DNA of 64,000 bases from Kentomonas sorsogonicus (lineage: Eukaryota > Euglenozoa > Kinetoplastea > Trypanosomatida > Trypanosomatidae). The DNA is taken from the NCBI GenBank assembly GCA_030347455.1, contig JAQOSZ010000298.1, positions 248,001 through 312,000 on the forward strand. The letters run 5' to 3'. Each line of letters starts with the position of its first letter. Position 1 is the stretch's first letter. Positions 38,633 to 48,531 of the stretch are shown here, piece after piece. The notes beneath the pieces are model-generated. The model worked only from the letters and a program-made list of their open reading frames with translations. It had not been told where the DNA came from and did no database searches. A program made the translations under genes and the position numbers.

Positions 38633-39475
38633 ATGAGCGTAGCAAGCGAGGCGGCAGTGTTATTTTCCTCCCCGATAACGCGTCGAGATCGCACCTGCTG
38701 CGGATACAGTGTCGCACGGGACTGCTTTGTAGGATTCGTCATTCTATTCAGTGTCGCTGCAGCCTACGTCCTGTTTGTATTGGTGCTGCTAGAAACTGAT
38801 GATGCGACACGTGTAGTGGACCAAACATCTCTTTCGCTAGTGCAGGTCTTGATATCGTTTGCCGTCCTCTGCATCGAGTACTGCATGGTCCTCTTACTCT
38901 TTGGTGATCCAGGCATCGTCCGAGGCGAGCACACCCCCCTAGGCAGGGCTTACTACTGCCGTGTGTGCAAGGCGTACATGCTGGACTACGACCATCATTG
39001 CGGCGTGGTGGGCAGCTGTATAGCGCGGCACACAATGCGCTACTTTATCGCGTTTTTTCAGTTTGTCTTTTTTGCGATGTTACTTGTTCTGTACGTCTGC
39101 GTCCCGGTACTCTACGACGTTCTGAAAAGCTTCCCGGCTCCTCAACTGATTCGCGAGAAAGGCCTTGTTCAGCTCATTGCTGGGGTGATGGGACTGTTCC
39201 GCGCAGCTCCCGTGCGCATTCTCTTTTTGTTTTATACCGTCGCAGCCGTCGAACTTGTCGTTGTGTCTTTGTTTTTCTCCGTGTTTTATCTGCGGAAAGT
39301 GTACATGGGCACCTACTCTATCACACGACGACGCAGCTTAGAGCAGAGGGCCGGCTGGGGCAACCTCCTACTCGTATACCGCGGTTTTTTTCGTCCAGTT
39401 TTCACAACCACCGCCATTTCAAAACACAATGCGGCTCTTCCTGAACCAGAGCGGTCCGAGGTGATCCTCTTATAA
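38633..39475 (+). CDS. Atypical DHHC palmitoyltransferase-like membrane protein
   Basis: 280 residues from ATG 38633 (the frame is open further upstream, but the earlier part is spacer). Four hydrophobic segments lie at about 29-52, 65-86, 136-162 and 195-222, the usual topology of DHHC S-acyltransferases, with the DHHC block between the second and third on the cytosolic side. The block reads CRVCKAYMLDYDHHCGVVGSC: Cys109, Cys112, Asp120-His-His-Cys123 and Cys129. A normal cysteine-rich domain has about 15 further residues with a His-Cys-x2-Cys-x2-Cys cluster between the first Cys pair and DHHC; here they are missing. The later TTxE motif is not evident either (GTYSITRRR at about 228). The catalytic Cys123 remains, so it could be an active but structurally reduced enzyme or a pseudoenzyme. 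Confidence 0.85.
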   Translation: MSVASEAAVLFSSPITRRDRTCCGYSVARDCFVGFVILFSVAAAYVLFVLVLLETDDATRVVDQTSLSLVQVLISFAVLCIEYCMVLLLFGDPGIVRGEHTPLGRAYYCRVCKAYMLDYDHHCGVVGSCIARHTMRYFIAFFQFVFFAMLLVLYVCVPVLYDVLKSFPAPQLIREKGLVQLIAGVMGLFRAAPVRILFLFYTVAAVELVVVSLFFSVFYLRKVYMGTYSITRRRSLEQRAGWGNLLLVYRGFFRPVFTTTAISKHNAALPEPERSEVILL

Positions 39476-40152
39476 CACTACGCGCTGCTGAACTGTACTA
39501 CCATTTTCCTCGACCTTCCCTCTCTTCACAGCGTTTTTTGTTTGTTTGTGCCCTCTTCCCGTTTCTCAATACTTCACATTGACCGTTGGACTTTACAACC
39601 CCTCCCTCTTCCTCCTCCTCCTCCCTCTCTGGGACCTTCTATTCTGTGTGAGTGCTGGTTAGTGTCTTGCGTCATTGCTTGATGTCGCATCGCTCTTTAC
39701 CCCCCCCCCCGTCCTCAGTTTAAGGTACACACTTTTTCTTTTCCTGCTATTTGCTTTTCTGTAATGTGTGTGTTTGACTTCCTTTATCAAGTCGCTTACT
39801 GTATCCGGCACTCGCTGGTTGTGATTTATGCATCACTTCCCCTGTTTACTGGAAACGTAAGCGCAGTTTTATTGTTATTACTATCTCCCCACTGCACTCG
39901 CGCCGGGCACTGGCCCATGGTCAACGCCTGTTGTCTTGATGTCCTGGAAGTTCTTCCATTCCCCCTCCCCCAATTCAACTAACTTTGGATCATTCACCTT
40001 TTTTTTTCTCTCTTACCATTTCCACTCTTTTCGAAGGATTAAACTAGCTTCGCAGTCAGTGTAATTTTTTTTTTTTTTCATTCCTTCATCGCCCCTCCCC
40101 CCCACTTCCCCTTATTCTTTTTCTTGTTACAGATTGTCCAACCTGTTATCTA

Positions 40153-40202
<50 letters not shown>

Positions 40203-40248
40203 GTCCTCACGTCCACCAGCCTCTTAGATCTTTAGTTTACGCGGCGAG
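39476..40248 (+). other. Intergenic spacer
   Basis: No gene seen. Contains C-runs near 39700-39710 and 40098, T-runs at about 40063-40079, and a 41-base CT tract close to the alpha-COP start. Confidence 0.55.
40157..40219 (+). promoter_or_regulatory. Candidate trans-splice acceptor of alpha-COP with long CT tract
   Basis: A 41-base CT dinucleotide tract (40157-40197) is followed by more pyrimidines and the first AG at 40218-40219, 29 bases upstream of the ATG. This is the textbook kinetoplastid arrangement of polypyrimidine tract and acceptor. Confidence 0.6.
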
Positions 40249-43200
40249 ATGCTCACCAAGTTCGACCTCTACTCTGCGCGGGTCAAGGCGATCTGCTTTC
40301 ACAAGCAGCGCACGTGGGTAATCTGCGGTCTGCACAATGGCGATATCCAAATATGGGACTACCGCATGAACACGTTTGTCGACAGCTACGCGCAGCACTC
40401 GGGCTCGGTCCGCGGCATCGACTTCCACCCGTCGCAGCCACTGTTCGTCTCAGGCGGTGACGACTTCACCGTGAAGGTGTGGAATTTCAAACTTCGCCGA
40501 TGCCTGTACACGCTCAACGGCCATGTCGACTTTGTCCGCACCACCTTCTTTCACGCGGAGCAACCGTGGATCGTGTCGTGCTCCGACGACATGACCATTC
40601 GTATCTGGAACTGGCAGAACCGCAAGTGCGTCGCCACGCTTCCCGGCCACGGCCACTACGTCATGTGCGCGCAGTTTCACCCCAAGCACGACATCGTCGC
40701 CTCGGCCAGTCTCGACAAGACCATCCGGCTGTGGGACATCTCGTCCCTCCGCGACAGCCGCCGCGACAACGCCTCCAACGGTCCTGACCTCCTCGGTAGC
40801 GGCAGTGAGGTGATGGTGACGGCGCAGATCGAAGCGCACTCCAAGGGCGTCAACTGGGTGGCGTTCCACCCCACCGAGCCCTACTTCGTGTCCGCCGGCG
40901 ACGATCGCATCGTCAAGATCTGGCGCTACCAGCTCCCCGGAACGCACGTGGACTGCTACCGCGTCTTCACGGGTCACACGAACAACGTCTGCAGCGCCAC
41001 CTTCTTTCTGAACGAGTACATCCTGGCCTGCGGTGAGGACATGACCGTTCGAGTGTGGCACATGAACAACGGGGGACAGGCCATCAAGACGTACCGCCGT
41101 GACCGTGACCGCTACTGGATCCTGGCGACGAGTAACGAGAAGAAGCTTGTGGCGGCAGGGCACGACAACGGGCTGCAGGTGTTCAAGCTCTTTCGGGAGC
41201 GCCCTCCGTACGCGGTCGCGGGCGGCAAGCTGTTCTACATCAGTGGCGACAAGGTGCTAGCGTACGACTTTGACGCTGGTAGTGTTACGGCGACGAACCC
41301 CATCGTCAAAAGCGCCGGACCTCCGCATTCCATCTCCGTCAGCCCGGGCAACACCCACGCGCTCATTTGGAACCCTCCCGGCTCGGCCGGCGATGCGGGG
41401 TGGACGACTCTGCTGGACCTGAAGAGTGATCGCAAGGAGCGGACACAGACGGGGACGGTGGGCGCCATCTTCTTCGGTGCCAACAAATACGCCTTCATCA
41501 ATTCCAGCGAGGAACTGTGCATGTTCAACATCGGCGACGGCAAGACAAAGACGTTGGAGACGTCCTTCCGCGCCTCCGCCGTGTTTCCCGCCCCGCTCGG
41601 CTACCTTCTTTGCCAGAGTAAGGATACCGTGTACCTGTACCAGGTGGCGCAGCACGGCGCCGTGGCCGAGTGCAACGTCGCTGACGTGCGTTATGTGGTG
41701 TGGGACAAGGACTACCACAAGGTAGCACTTCTGTGCCGCAACTCAATCCACGTCATGACGAAAAAGCTCAAGTCTATCACGAGCATTACCGAGTCGACGG
41801 CACGCATAAAGTCCGTGGCCTTTGATGAGGTGCGCGACGTGCTCTACTACACGACATCGAACCACCTCAAGTATTGCAGCATCCGCAATGGGGAGTGTGG
41901 GACGATCAGCACGCTGAAGAACGTCGTGTATCTGGTCCGCGCCCACGGCGATACCATCTGGGTAATCACGCGCAACGGCGTCGTGGTCAGTCAAACCCTC
42001 GAAAACTTTGAGCTCAACTTCAAGACCAAGCTGCACCAGCGGGCCTATCGCGACGTGCTGCGCCTCATCCAGGACCGCGACCTCAAATCTCAGGCGTTGG
42101 TGGGCTACCTGCACAAGCACGGCCATGCTGAGATTGCTCTCCACTTTGTCAGTGACGCCGCCACACGCTTCAACCTCGCCATCGAGTGCGGGGCGCTCGA
42201 CATTGCCAAGGCGGCGGCGGCCGACCTCAACGAGACGACGACGTGGGGCCGCCTTGCGGAAGCCGCCATCAAGTTCGGCGACCTGCACCTCGCAATTTTT
42301 GCTGCCAACAAGTCCGGCAACCACCACCAACTCGGCCTCCTGTCGCTCATCTCAGGCGATGTGAACACACTGCGGCAGCAGGTCGCGGCCTCCAAGGACG
42401 AGAGCTTCCGCTTCCAGTACAGCCTCTACCTCGACCAAGACGCCGATCAGGCCGGCGCGACTCAGCGCGTACAGCTGCTAGTGGAGGGCGGGCAGTTGCC
42501 GCTGGCGTACCTCACCGCCAAGTCCGCCGGGCTCCTCGAGGAGGCCGAGCGCATCCTGGCGCAGCTGCCAGAGGACGTGGCGGAACGGGTGCGTGCGACG
42601 CCGTGCGCGGCGCCAAACGCCGCCGGAGCGTCCGCGGTGGTACCGATGACGGAGAACTGGCCGATGCTGCAGGTGGAGAAGTCGGCCATCGCGCGTCTGC
42701 TGACGGAGCCCGGGCAGCTGGACAGCGTCGCGGCCCTCGCCGGGGACGCCGCCGCCCTCGAGGTGAGCGGCAACGAGTGGGACATGGACGACGACGATGA
42801 TGACGGGATGCGCCCGGCGCACTCGGAAGGTAGCGGCGACGGGGCTCTTGACGGCCTCGACGACGCAGACGAAGGCGCGGGCTGGGACAACGATCTCGAC
42901 ATTGACACCGACGCGATCCTGCCAGGCGGCAAGCAGATCGGCGCGAGCGGCGCCGGCGGATACGTGGTGCCTCGCGAGGTTCCTGGCATCGCCCGCTACT
43001 GGGAGGACCACTACAACCTGCCCGCCTTCCACGTCGCCTCCGGCTCCTTCGGCACTGCCATCGAACTGCTGCGCCGCAGATCGGTTTGGTGAACGCCTCA
43101 CCCCTGGCTGACGCCATGATGCGCGTCTGGTCTTCGGTCAACGCGGCTCGTCCGGGATGCTCTGTGCCGGCGACGCTCTTCCCGCTCACCGGCGCGGCGC

Positions 43201-43895
43201 CGTCGGAGGACCCCACGGCGAAGCACGCCCCGAAGCTGCCCGACCTGCTGCCGGCCATCAAGGCCATGCTGCTGGCTGGCTACAAGCTGTTCCAGGAAGG
43301 CAAGTTTGCCGACGCACATTCCCACTTTGTGCAGATTCTGCACCTCGCGGTGCTCACCACCGTCCGGGACAACCAGCAGAAGGCGGGGCTGCGCGAGGTG
43401 CTGACGGTGGTGCCGGAGTACGCGCGGGCGCTGGCGGTGCAACTGAAGCTCCGCGGCGCCGGCGTGTCGGTGGAGGAAGGCCTGCAGCTCACGCTGTACT
43501 TTACCCACTTCAAACTGCACCCCGCACACCACTCCCTCGCGCTCCTTCAGGCCATGACGAAGCTGTACAAGGCGGGCAACATCAAGATGGCCGCCGGTGT
43601 CGCCCGGCGCGTGCTGGACCAAAACGTGGCGGAGAAGAAGCTGCAGCAGGCCAACGCGATCATCGCGCAGGCGGAGACGGCACCCGCCGATCCCGTGCAG
43701 CTCGACTACGACGAGCGCAACCCGTTTGTTCTCTGCAGCGTCTCGATGAAGCCCATGTACAGGGGAACGGTCGAGCCCATCCGCTGCCCGTACTGTCTGT
43801 CTCCCGCGCACCCCGACCACCGCGGAACCGTCTGCCCTGTCTGCCGCATCTCCGCCATTGGGGAGCAGTGCGCTGGGATTCAGAACGAGTGTTAA
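40249..43895 (+). CDS. COPA: Coatomer subunit alpha (alpha-COP); one frame change
   Basis: Scaffold subunit of the COPI vesicle coat. Residues 1-320 are seven WD40 repeats (VRGIDFHPSQPLFVSGGDD, TIRIWNWQNRKCVATLPGH, KTIRLWDISSLRD) that bind dilysine cargo. A second beta-propeller and an alpha-solenoid follow. The first frame ends at a TGA at 43090-43092 after FHVASGSFGTAIELLRR. The expected continuation (QIGLVNASPLADAMMRVW, then the C-terminal domain) lies in the next frame to 43895. One base seems lost at about 43070-43080 in CGCCGCAG. Joined length about 1215 residues, the normal size. The end has CPYC and CPVC, a zinc-ribbon-like pair also found in plant alpha-COP. The C-terminal domain binds epsilon-COP. 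Because COPI is essential, a sequence error is more likely than a dead gene. Confidence 0.93.
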
Positions 43896-45274
43896 GCGCT
43901 GACTGCCTCCACGACCTCTCGCTGAGCATCCTATCTCCGTCTTTATATCTCGACCATTGTATTTTTCCCTGTTAACCACACCTAACCGGGCTCGATCAGC
44001 TTCTTTCTTTCTTTTTTCCTGTTTGTTCGTTTTTCTTGTCCTCCTTCTCAAGCCATAGGAAGACGGAAGAGACAGCGGGGGAAAAAAAAGCGTACAAGTT
44101 GAAATCACCGAATGTGCTGTCATCCACAGTACTTATTTTTCTTGGATGAAATCTCTTACATCCGCATGAGTTGCTGAAGTCGGAATGTTTTTCCTAACTA
44201 TGCATCAGTTTGGCGACTGGTAAGAGGATACAGAAACGAAAAGAATTATTGGATGCCGATATCAATAGCTGTAAAGTCATTTCACGCAGGCGTTCATGCG
44301 TTTTATCTTCATACGTATATATATATGCATAAAACGAGAATGCATATATGCATATATCCATAAATATATATTTATATACATTCAAGGTTATGTTACGCAC
44401 TCACTATTCGTTGCAGGTACGCAACCAAGTAAAGCAAAAGCATTACCGAAATCTCTAACGTTAATTTATTATATCCAACCCCCTCTTGTTTGCGTGTACT
44501 ACCGAATGCATGATGAATTCTCTCCCACATGTGTTTCTCCTCTTTGTCAAATACAAAAAGAAAAATGTATATTGGAAATAGTTCATGGAGCGTGGAGAAA
44601 AATATTGGACTGTGAAGCAGTGTTTTCTTTTAAAGCTTGTCCTTGTCAGTCGCTGTCGCTCCTTATCTCGATTCTTTTTGTCGTTTCTATTTGTTCGCAT
44701 TTGGAGTATTGTCACAGCAGGGCCATGTTGTACTTGTGGCCTCTGTCATGCGTGCTGGCAAGGAAGCTTCATTTGCCTGGCGAAAGCGCTATTGCGCTGA
44801 CCTCTCAGGACCAGTGAACCATTCGACATGTGTTGCTCTCTCATTTCCCAATCGCTCTCTCTCTCTCTCCCCCCCCTTCTCTCTTTCGCTTCCTGTTATC
44901 GTTTAGGCTCATCAATTAGATAGTCTTTCAACACTTGCCCGCGTTCAAAGACATAAATCACTTTCCGATAGTATTTGTAGAGTCTTTATTATTACTCTTT
45001 TCTTCCAAGCAGACGAAAGAAAAGGGAGCGGCATCAATAGGTATTCTTTTCGAGAATCTCCCCGCATCTTCTTCTCCTATTTTCATCACTCGTGCACATA
45101 ATTAGTCATCTTTATAGTAGTAGCAGTTTTATTTGTAGTAATAGTACTGATATCGACGTCATCTAGACACTCTTTGCTCCACCGTTTTCCTCCTCCGTTT
45201 TCAACTACTAACTCGAACACACTCACTCACACACACATAAACACACACACTGCCTCTCTTTCCACGTCGCAGCT
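43896..45274 (+). other. Long intergenic spacer with AT-rich palindromic core
   Basis: About 1.4 kb without an accepted gene. A 173-codon frame at 44296-44817 is AT-rich, low in family features and rejected. The segment at about 44311-44385 is extremely AT-rich with overlapping ATACGTAT, ATGCAT and ATATAT palindromes. A CT/C tract lies at about 44857-44875, and a CA-rich, pyrimidine-rich zone at 45170-45270 precedes the next gene. Confidence 0.5.
44311..44385. repeat. AT-rich short palindrome cluster
   Basis: Repeated TGCATATATGCATATAT and TAAATATATATTTATATA sequences with several overlapping perfect palindromes. Function unknown. Confidence 0.6.
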
Positions 45275-45613
45275 ATGACGGGATGGAATCAGAAGATGGC
45301 CAAGATGGCCTTTCGGCGCTCCAAGTTCCGCCGCCTAGCCTGGGGTGACGGTGACCCGTATCCCTACACACCCCGCGCGACGTTCCGCTACCAGTGGGAT
45401 GACTGGCCCATGTGGGAGAAGATGTGGCACATCTCGCTCGCGATCATCGCGGTGGAGTTCGGGCTGTGGGTGTACTACTCCAAGCTGAACAGCCGGATGG
45501 ACTGGGCCCGCGAAGAGGCGCTGCGCCGTATGCGTCTCCGCCGCGAGGCGCAAGAGCTGATGATTCTCGAGGGTGAAACATTCCACTCTGATATCCAGCC
45601 CGACCGTCGCTAA
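45275..45613 (+). CDS. Small single-pass membrane protein, probably mitochondrial
   Basis: 112 residues. Unrecognised family. A basic N-terminus (KMAFRRSKFRRLAWG), an aromatic/proline segment PYPYTPRATFRYQWDDWPMW, one membrane span at about 50-68 (HISLAIIAVEFGLWVYY), and a long charged C-terminal helix (REEALRRMRLRREAQELM). This plan (short matrix side, one span, charged helix) is common among accessory subunits of respiratory complexes I, III, IV and V in kinetoplastids, so a mitochondrial inner-membrane role is inferred. ATG 45275 follows a CA-rich, pyrimidine-rich leader ending in CGCAG, a good splice acceptor four bases upstream or so. Codon use fits a genuine gene. Confidence 0.72.
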   Translation: MTGWNQKMAKMAFRRSKFRRLAWGDGDPYPYTPRATFRYQWDDWPMWEKMWHISLAIIAVEFGLWVYYSKLNSRMDWAREEALRRMRLRREAQELMILEGETFHSDIQPDRR

Positions 45614-46490
45614 TAGCAACGTGCCCTCACACGCGGGATGCTACTCTACACACGTGTCCTCTTCTTCATTTTGTCCCTCCCTACTTCCGCTTATTATCCC
45701 TTCTACTATGTTCACACATGATACTGCCATGCGTTCGAGTAACCTCCGACTTACTCTTGTATGTTAAGAGCTTGATTGTACCGCGCGTATTCGTCTCTTT
45801 CTCAGTTCAAGCTCACTGTCCTCGCATTCTCTCTTTTTGTTTTCCATTGGGGTAAAGCAATCCTGGAAGAGAAAGTAACTAAAAAGATTCAAATAACTCT
45901 TTTTTTTTTCCAAATAGAAGAGAGTGAAGAGGTTTTGTCATCAATGCGGAGATGGGGTTTGGGAATGCGAAGATGAAACCAGAGATTCCCGGCAATACCT
46001 GAAAGTTCATGCTGATTCTTTTTTTATTATTTTTTCACCTCCACTACGATTGTGACACGTACTTTTTGTTACTCTCTACAGCGTGTATTGTCGGTTCGAA
46101 AAACATATATATATTGAATGAAAAGTTGTCTACTGATGTTACAGTTGTGTATCTCTGTGTCGGGTTGTATGTGTGCGCGAATTCACTCCTGATGGGATCA
46201 AAACAACTAATAAGAAACATTCTGAGCGCCGGCAGGTATATATCTTGTGAGCTGAAGAGTAGTACGTAATGTAAAAAGGTTTCCTTTATATATCCTTTTA
46301 CGTGGTCGTAGCAAGAATGCATTGAAAATTTCGGGTACTTCACTTCTGCGATGATGCGACCAACTTTTTTCTTTTTTTTTTTTTTTTGGTGGCAATGTGC
46401 TTGTCTCCCAAACTTTCATCTCATTCTGTATTTCACCCACTTCACTTCACACATGCCAGAATACTTCTACCTTTCCTTTCAGAACCAAAG
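45614..46490 (+). other. Intergenic spacer
   Basis: No gene seen. AT-rich, with T-runs at about 45899-45910 and 46366-46386 and short TATATA stretches. Frames of 80-100 codons on both strands are hydrophobic low-complexity and were rejected. Confidence 0.5.
46471..46482 (+). promoter_or_regulatory. Candidate trans-splice acceptor of the QDPR gene
   Basis: CTTTCCTTTCAG ends with the AG at 46481-46482, eight bases before the ATG, giving a very short 5' leader if used. Confidence 0.5.
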
Positions 46491-47186
46491 ATGAAGCGTG
46501 TCCTCGTGCTGGGCTCACAGGGAGCTCTGGGGCGCTCCGTCTGCGACGCCATTCTGAAGACCAAGCACGAACTGCTGTGCTGCGATGTCGCATCGGCGGG
46601 ACCGGAGACCAACGCGGACTACAAGCAGATCTCCCCGAGCGTGTCGCTGCCGGAGTACCAGGAGGCGCTGCTGTCCTTTGTACGCGACCGGAAACTGGAC
46701 GCGGTCGTGAATGTTGCGGGAGGGTGGGCCGGCGGGGGCATCGCGTCGGCCGGCACGGCCGCGGCGGTGGAGGAGATGATGCGGCAGTCGGTTTTCAGCT
46801 CCGTGGCAGCCGCCCACGTCTTTGCCACACGCGGCAATGAGGGCTCGTTACTGGTTCTCACCGGCGCCGAGGCGGCCCGTGGCCCCACGCCGGGCATGCT
46901 GGGTTACGGGATGGCGAAGAGCGCGGTGCACTTTCTCTGCCGCAGCCTCGCCGCAGACCCCACTTGCCTGCCACTGCGCTCCACCGCCGTCGCGCTGCTG
47001 CCTGTCACCCTGGACACGCCCTCTAACCGCGGAGCGATGCCGGACGCCGACCACGCGAGCTGGACACCGCTGAATGTGATTGGCGAGAAGGTCGTAGAGT
47101 GGTGCAATGGTGTCGACGTACCGCCCTCTGGATCTCTTGTCTCGATCAAAACTGCCGCTGGCAAGACGTCGTTTTCGATTGAGTGA
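46491..47186 (+). CDS. QDPR: Quinonoid dihydropteridine reductase
   Basis: 231 residues, from ATG 46491. Short-chain dehydrogenase fold: N-terminal nucleotide-binding VLVLGSQGALGRSV, then VVNVAGGWAGGGIAS (the family's AGGWAGG signature), SLLVLTGAEAA, and the catalytic YGMAKSAVHFLCRSL with Tyr-x3-Lys. Late ALLPVTLDTPSNRGAMPDAD also matches. It reduces quinonoid dihydrobiopterin to tetrahydrobiopterin with NADH, keeping pterin available for hydroxylases. Trypanosomatids are pterin auxotrophs; the enzyme is known in Leishmania, Crithidia and T. cruzi but absent in T. brucei, which helps narrow the organism. No frame damage seen. Confidence 0.92.
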   Translation: MKRVLVLGSQGALGRSVCDAILKTKHELLCCDVASAGPETNADYKQISPSVSLPEYQEALLSFVRDRKLDAVVNVAGGWAGGGIASAGTAAAVEEMMRQSVFSSVAAAHVFATRGNEGSLLVLTGAEAARGPTPGMLGYGMAKSAVHFLCRSLAADPTCLPLRSTAVALLPVTLDTPSNRGAMPDADHASWTPLNVIGEKVVEWCNGVDVPPSGSLVSIKTAAGKTSFSIE

Positions 47187-47277
47187 CGGCGTGTCAAGGA
47201 CATACAATTTGAAAGTGTGGTTCTGTTTTGCATTCTTTGGCATATATATATTATAAAAAGCCAAGATGTTGATTTTC

Positions 47278-47297
47278 GTTTTGTTTTGTTTTGTTTT
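47278..47297. repeat. GTTTT pentanucleotide array
   Basis: Four tandem GTTTT units. Confidence 0.8.
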
Positions 47298-47722
47298 ACA
47301 CTTCCCTTACTGCGAGGTTTGTTTTCTCTTGGAGTATTGTCAGGAAGATGTTTGATTGTTTTGTTTTTTTTTAATACTTGAGTTTTGTTTTTTAATCAAT
47401 TAACAAAAAAAAAAACAATAACAGCTTTCAAGGTGAGTAAAAAAAAAAATCCAGACTCTCTACATTGTGTTCAGGAGCTGCGGATTTGGTGTGTTTCTGT
47501 GCGTTGAAAGAATAGTGGTCCCCCTTGGCTGGGTGCGAAGACTTATTCCTCCCCTCTCCTTCGAGTAAATAATGACGAAAGAAGAAACAACCACGACTCG
47601 CAACCTTTTGGTGTGAAATATGATGTCTCTCTAAACCATGATATCCGAAACCTGCTCTGTTCCTCACCGGTGCCTCTCATCCCCCTGCCAAACCCACAGA
47701 AATACTTGCAATTGGTGCTGTT

Positions 47723-47803
47723 TCTCTCACTCTCTTTTTTTTTTCTAATCTTTTCTCCTCTTTTCCCCGCCACTGTCGTAACCCCCAATTGTGTTTCTTC
47801 CAG
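47723..47803 (+). promoter_or_regulatory. Candidate trans-splice acceptor of the proteasome beta gene
   Basis: A long T/C tract (CTCTCACTCTC then T-rich) followed by GTTTCTTCCAG with the AG at 47802-47803, 66 bases upstream of the ATG. Confidence 0.5.
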
Positions 47804-47868
47804 TCAAACTCGTGCTTTCATTTTTATATATTGCTTCTATAATACAACTTGTATCCCCGTCCGTCATC

Positions 47869-48531
47869 ATGGCTTCTGGTGGCTCCGTCGTTGCCATCAA
47901 GTACAATGGTGGCGTTCTGATGGCCGCTGACACTCTTCTGTCGTACGGCTCGCTGGCAAAGTGGCCCAACATTCCCCGCATCAAGATCATTGGCGACTAC
48001 ACAGCTATCTGCGCCACCGGTGACTACGCCGACTTCCAGACGATGGCGCAGTCGCTGGAGAACACGGTGAACCGCCAGCAAATGTACTCTGACGTCGACG
48101 CGCTGGAGCCGTCGGAGGTCTTCTGCTACCTGCACCGCTCCATCTACAAGAAGCGCTGCGACTTTGAGCCGTGTCTGTGCCAGTTCGTCGTCATCGGGTC
48201 CCGCAACAAGAAGCACTTCCTCGGCGGCACCGACGACATCGGCACGCGCTGGGAGGATGACTGCGTTGCGACCGGCTACGGTGCCCACATCGCCATCCCC
48301 CTGTTGCGACAGGCGCTCGAAAACAAGCCCGACGGCCTCAGCCGTGCAGAGGCGGAAGACGTGCTCAAGGACTGTCTGCGCATGCTCTTCTACCGTGAGT
48401 GTCGCGCGATCAATAAGTTTCAAATCGTTGAGGCCAGCGACGCCGGCATCCACATCGGCGAGCCCTTTGTCCTCGACACCAACTGGGAGCTGGAGGGCTT
48501 CTGCTTTGAAAAGACGGCTATCATTCGGTAA
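47869..48531 (+). CDS. PSMB4: 20S proteasome subunit beta-7 (PSMB4/Pre4 type), non-catalytic
   Basis: 220 residues from ATG 47869. The fold starts at once with GGSVVAIKYNGGVLMAADTL, and the LLSYGSLAKWPNIPRI segment matches the PSMB4 signature (MLGSYGSLARFRNISRI in human). There is no threonine nucleophile at the processing site, so it is a structural member of the inner ring. Other beta-subunit features are GDYTAICATGDYADFQTM, CQFVVIGS and FLGGTDDIGTRWEDDCVATG. It lacks the long propeptide of some orthologues. It belongs in the cytosolic and nuclear 20S core. Confidence 0.92.
   Translation: MASGGSVVAIKYNGGVLMAADTLLSYGSLAKWPNIPRIKIIGDYTAICATGDYADFQTMAQSLENTVNRQQMYSDVDALEPSEVFCYLHRSIYKKRCDFEPCLCQFVVIGSRNKKHFLGGTDDIGTRWEDDCVATGYGAHIAIPLLRQALENKPDGLSRAEAEDVLKDCLRMLFYRECRAINKFQIVEASDAGIHIGEPFVLDTNWELEGFCFEKTAIIR

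Larger units (their letters stand above)
47187..47868 (+). other. Intergenic spacer
   Basis: No gene seen. Contains a GTTTT pentamer array at about 47278-47297, A- and T-runs at 47370-47450, and the acceptor region of the proteasome gene. Confidence 0.55.

Noticed and set aside
43800-43860. CPYC/CPVC motif at the alpha-COP end as a novelty
   Set aside because: Plant alpha-COP proteins have a similar zinc-ribbon-like pair, so it is probably ancestral.
43086-43895. Separate gene for the second half of alpha-COP
   Set aside because: Its sequence is the alpha-COP C-terminal domain and it begins inside the expected continuation; better as one gene with an indel.
44296-44817. 173-codon frame in the spacer after alpha-COP
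   Set aside because: AT-rich start in simple sequence, no motif, codon use unlike the real genes.
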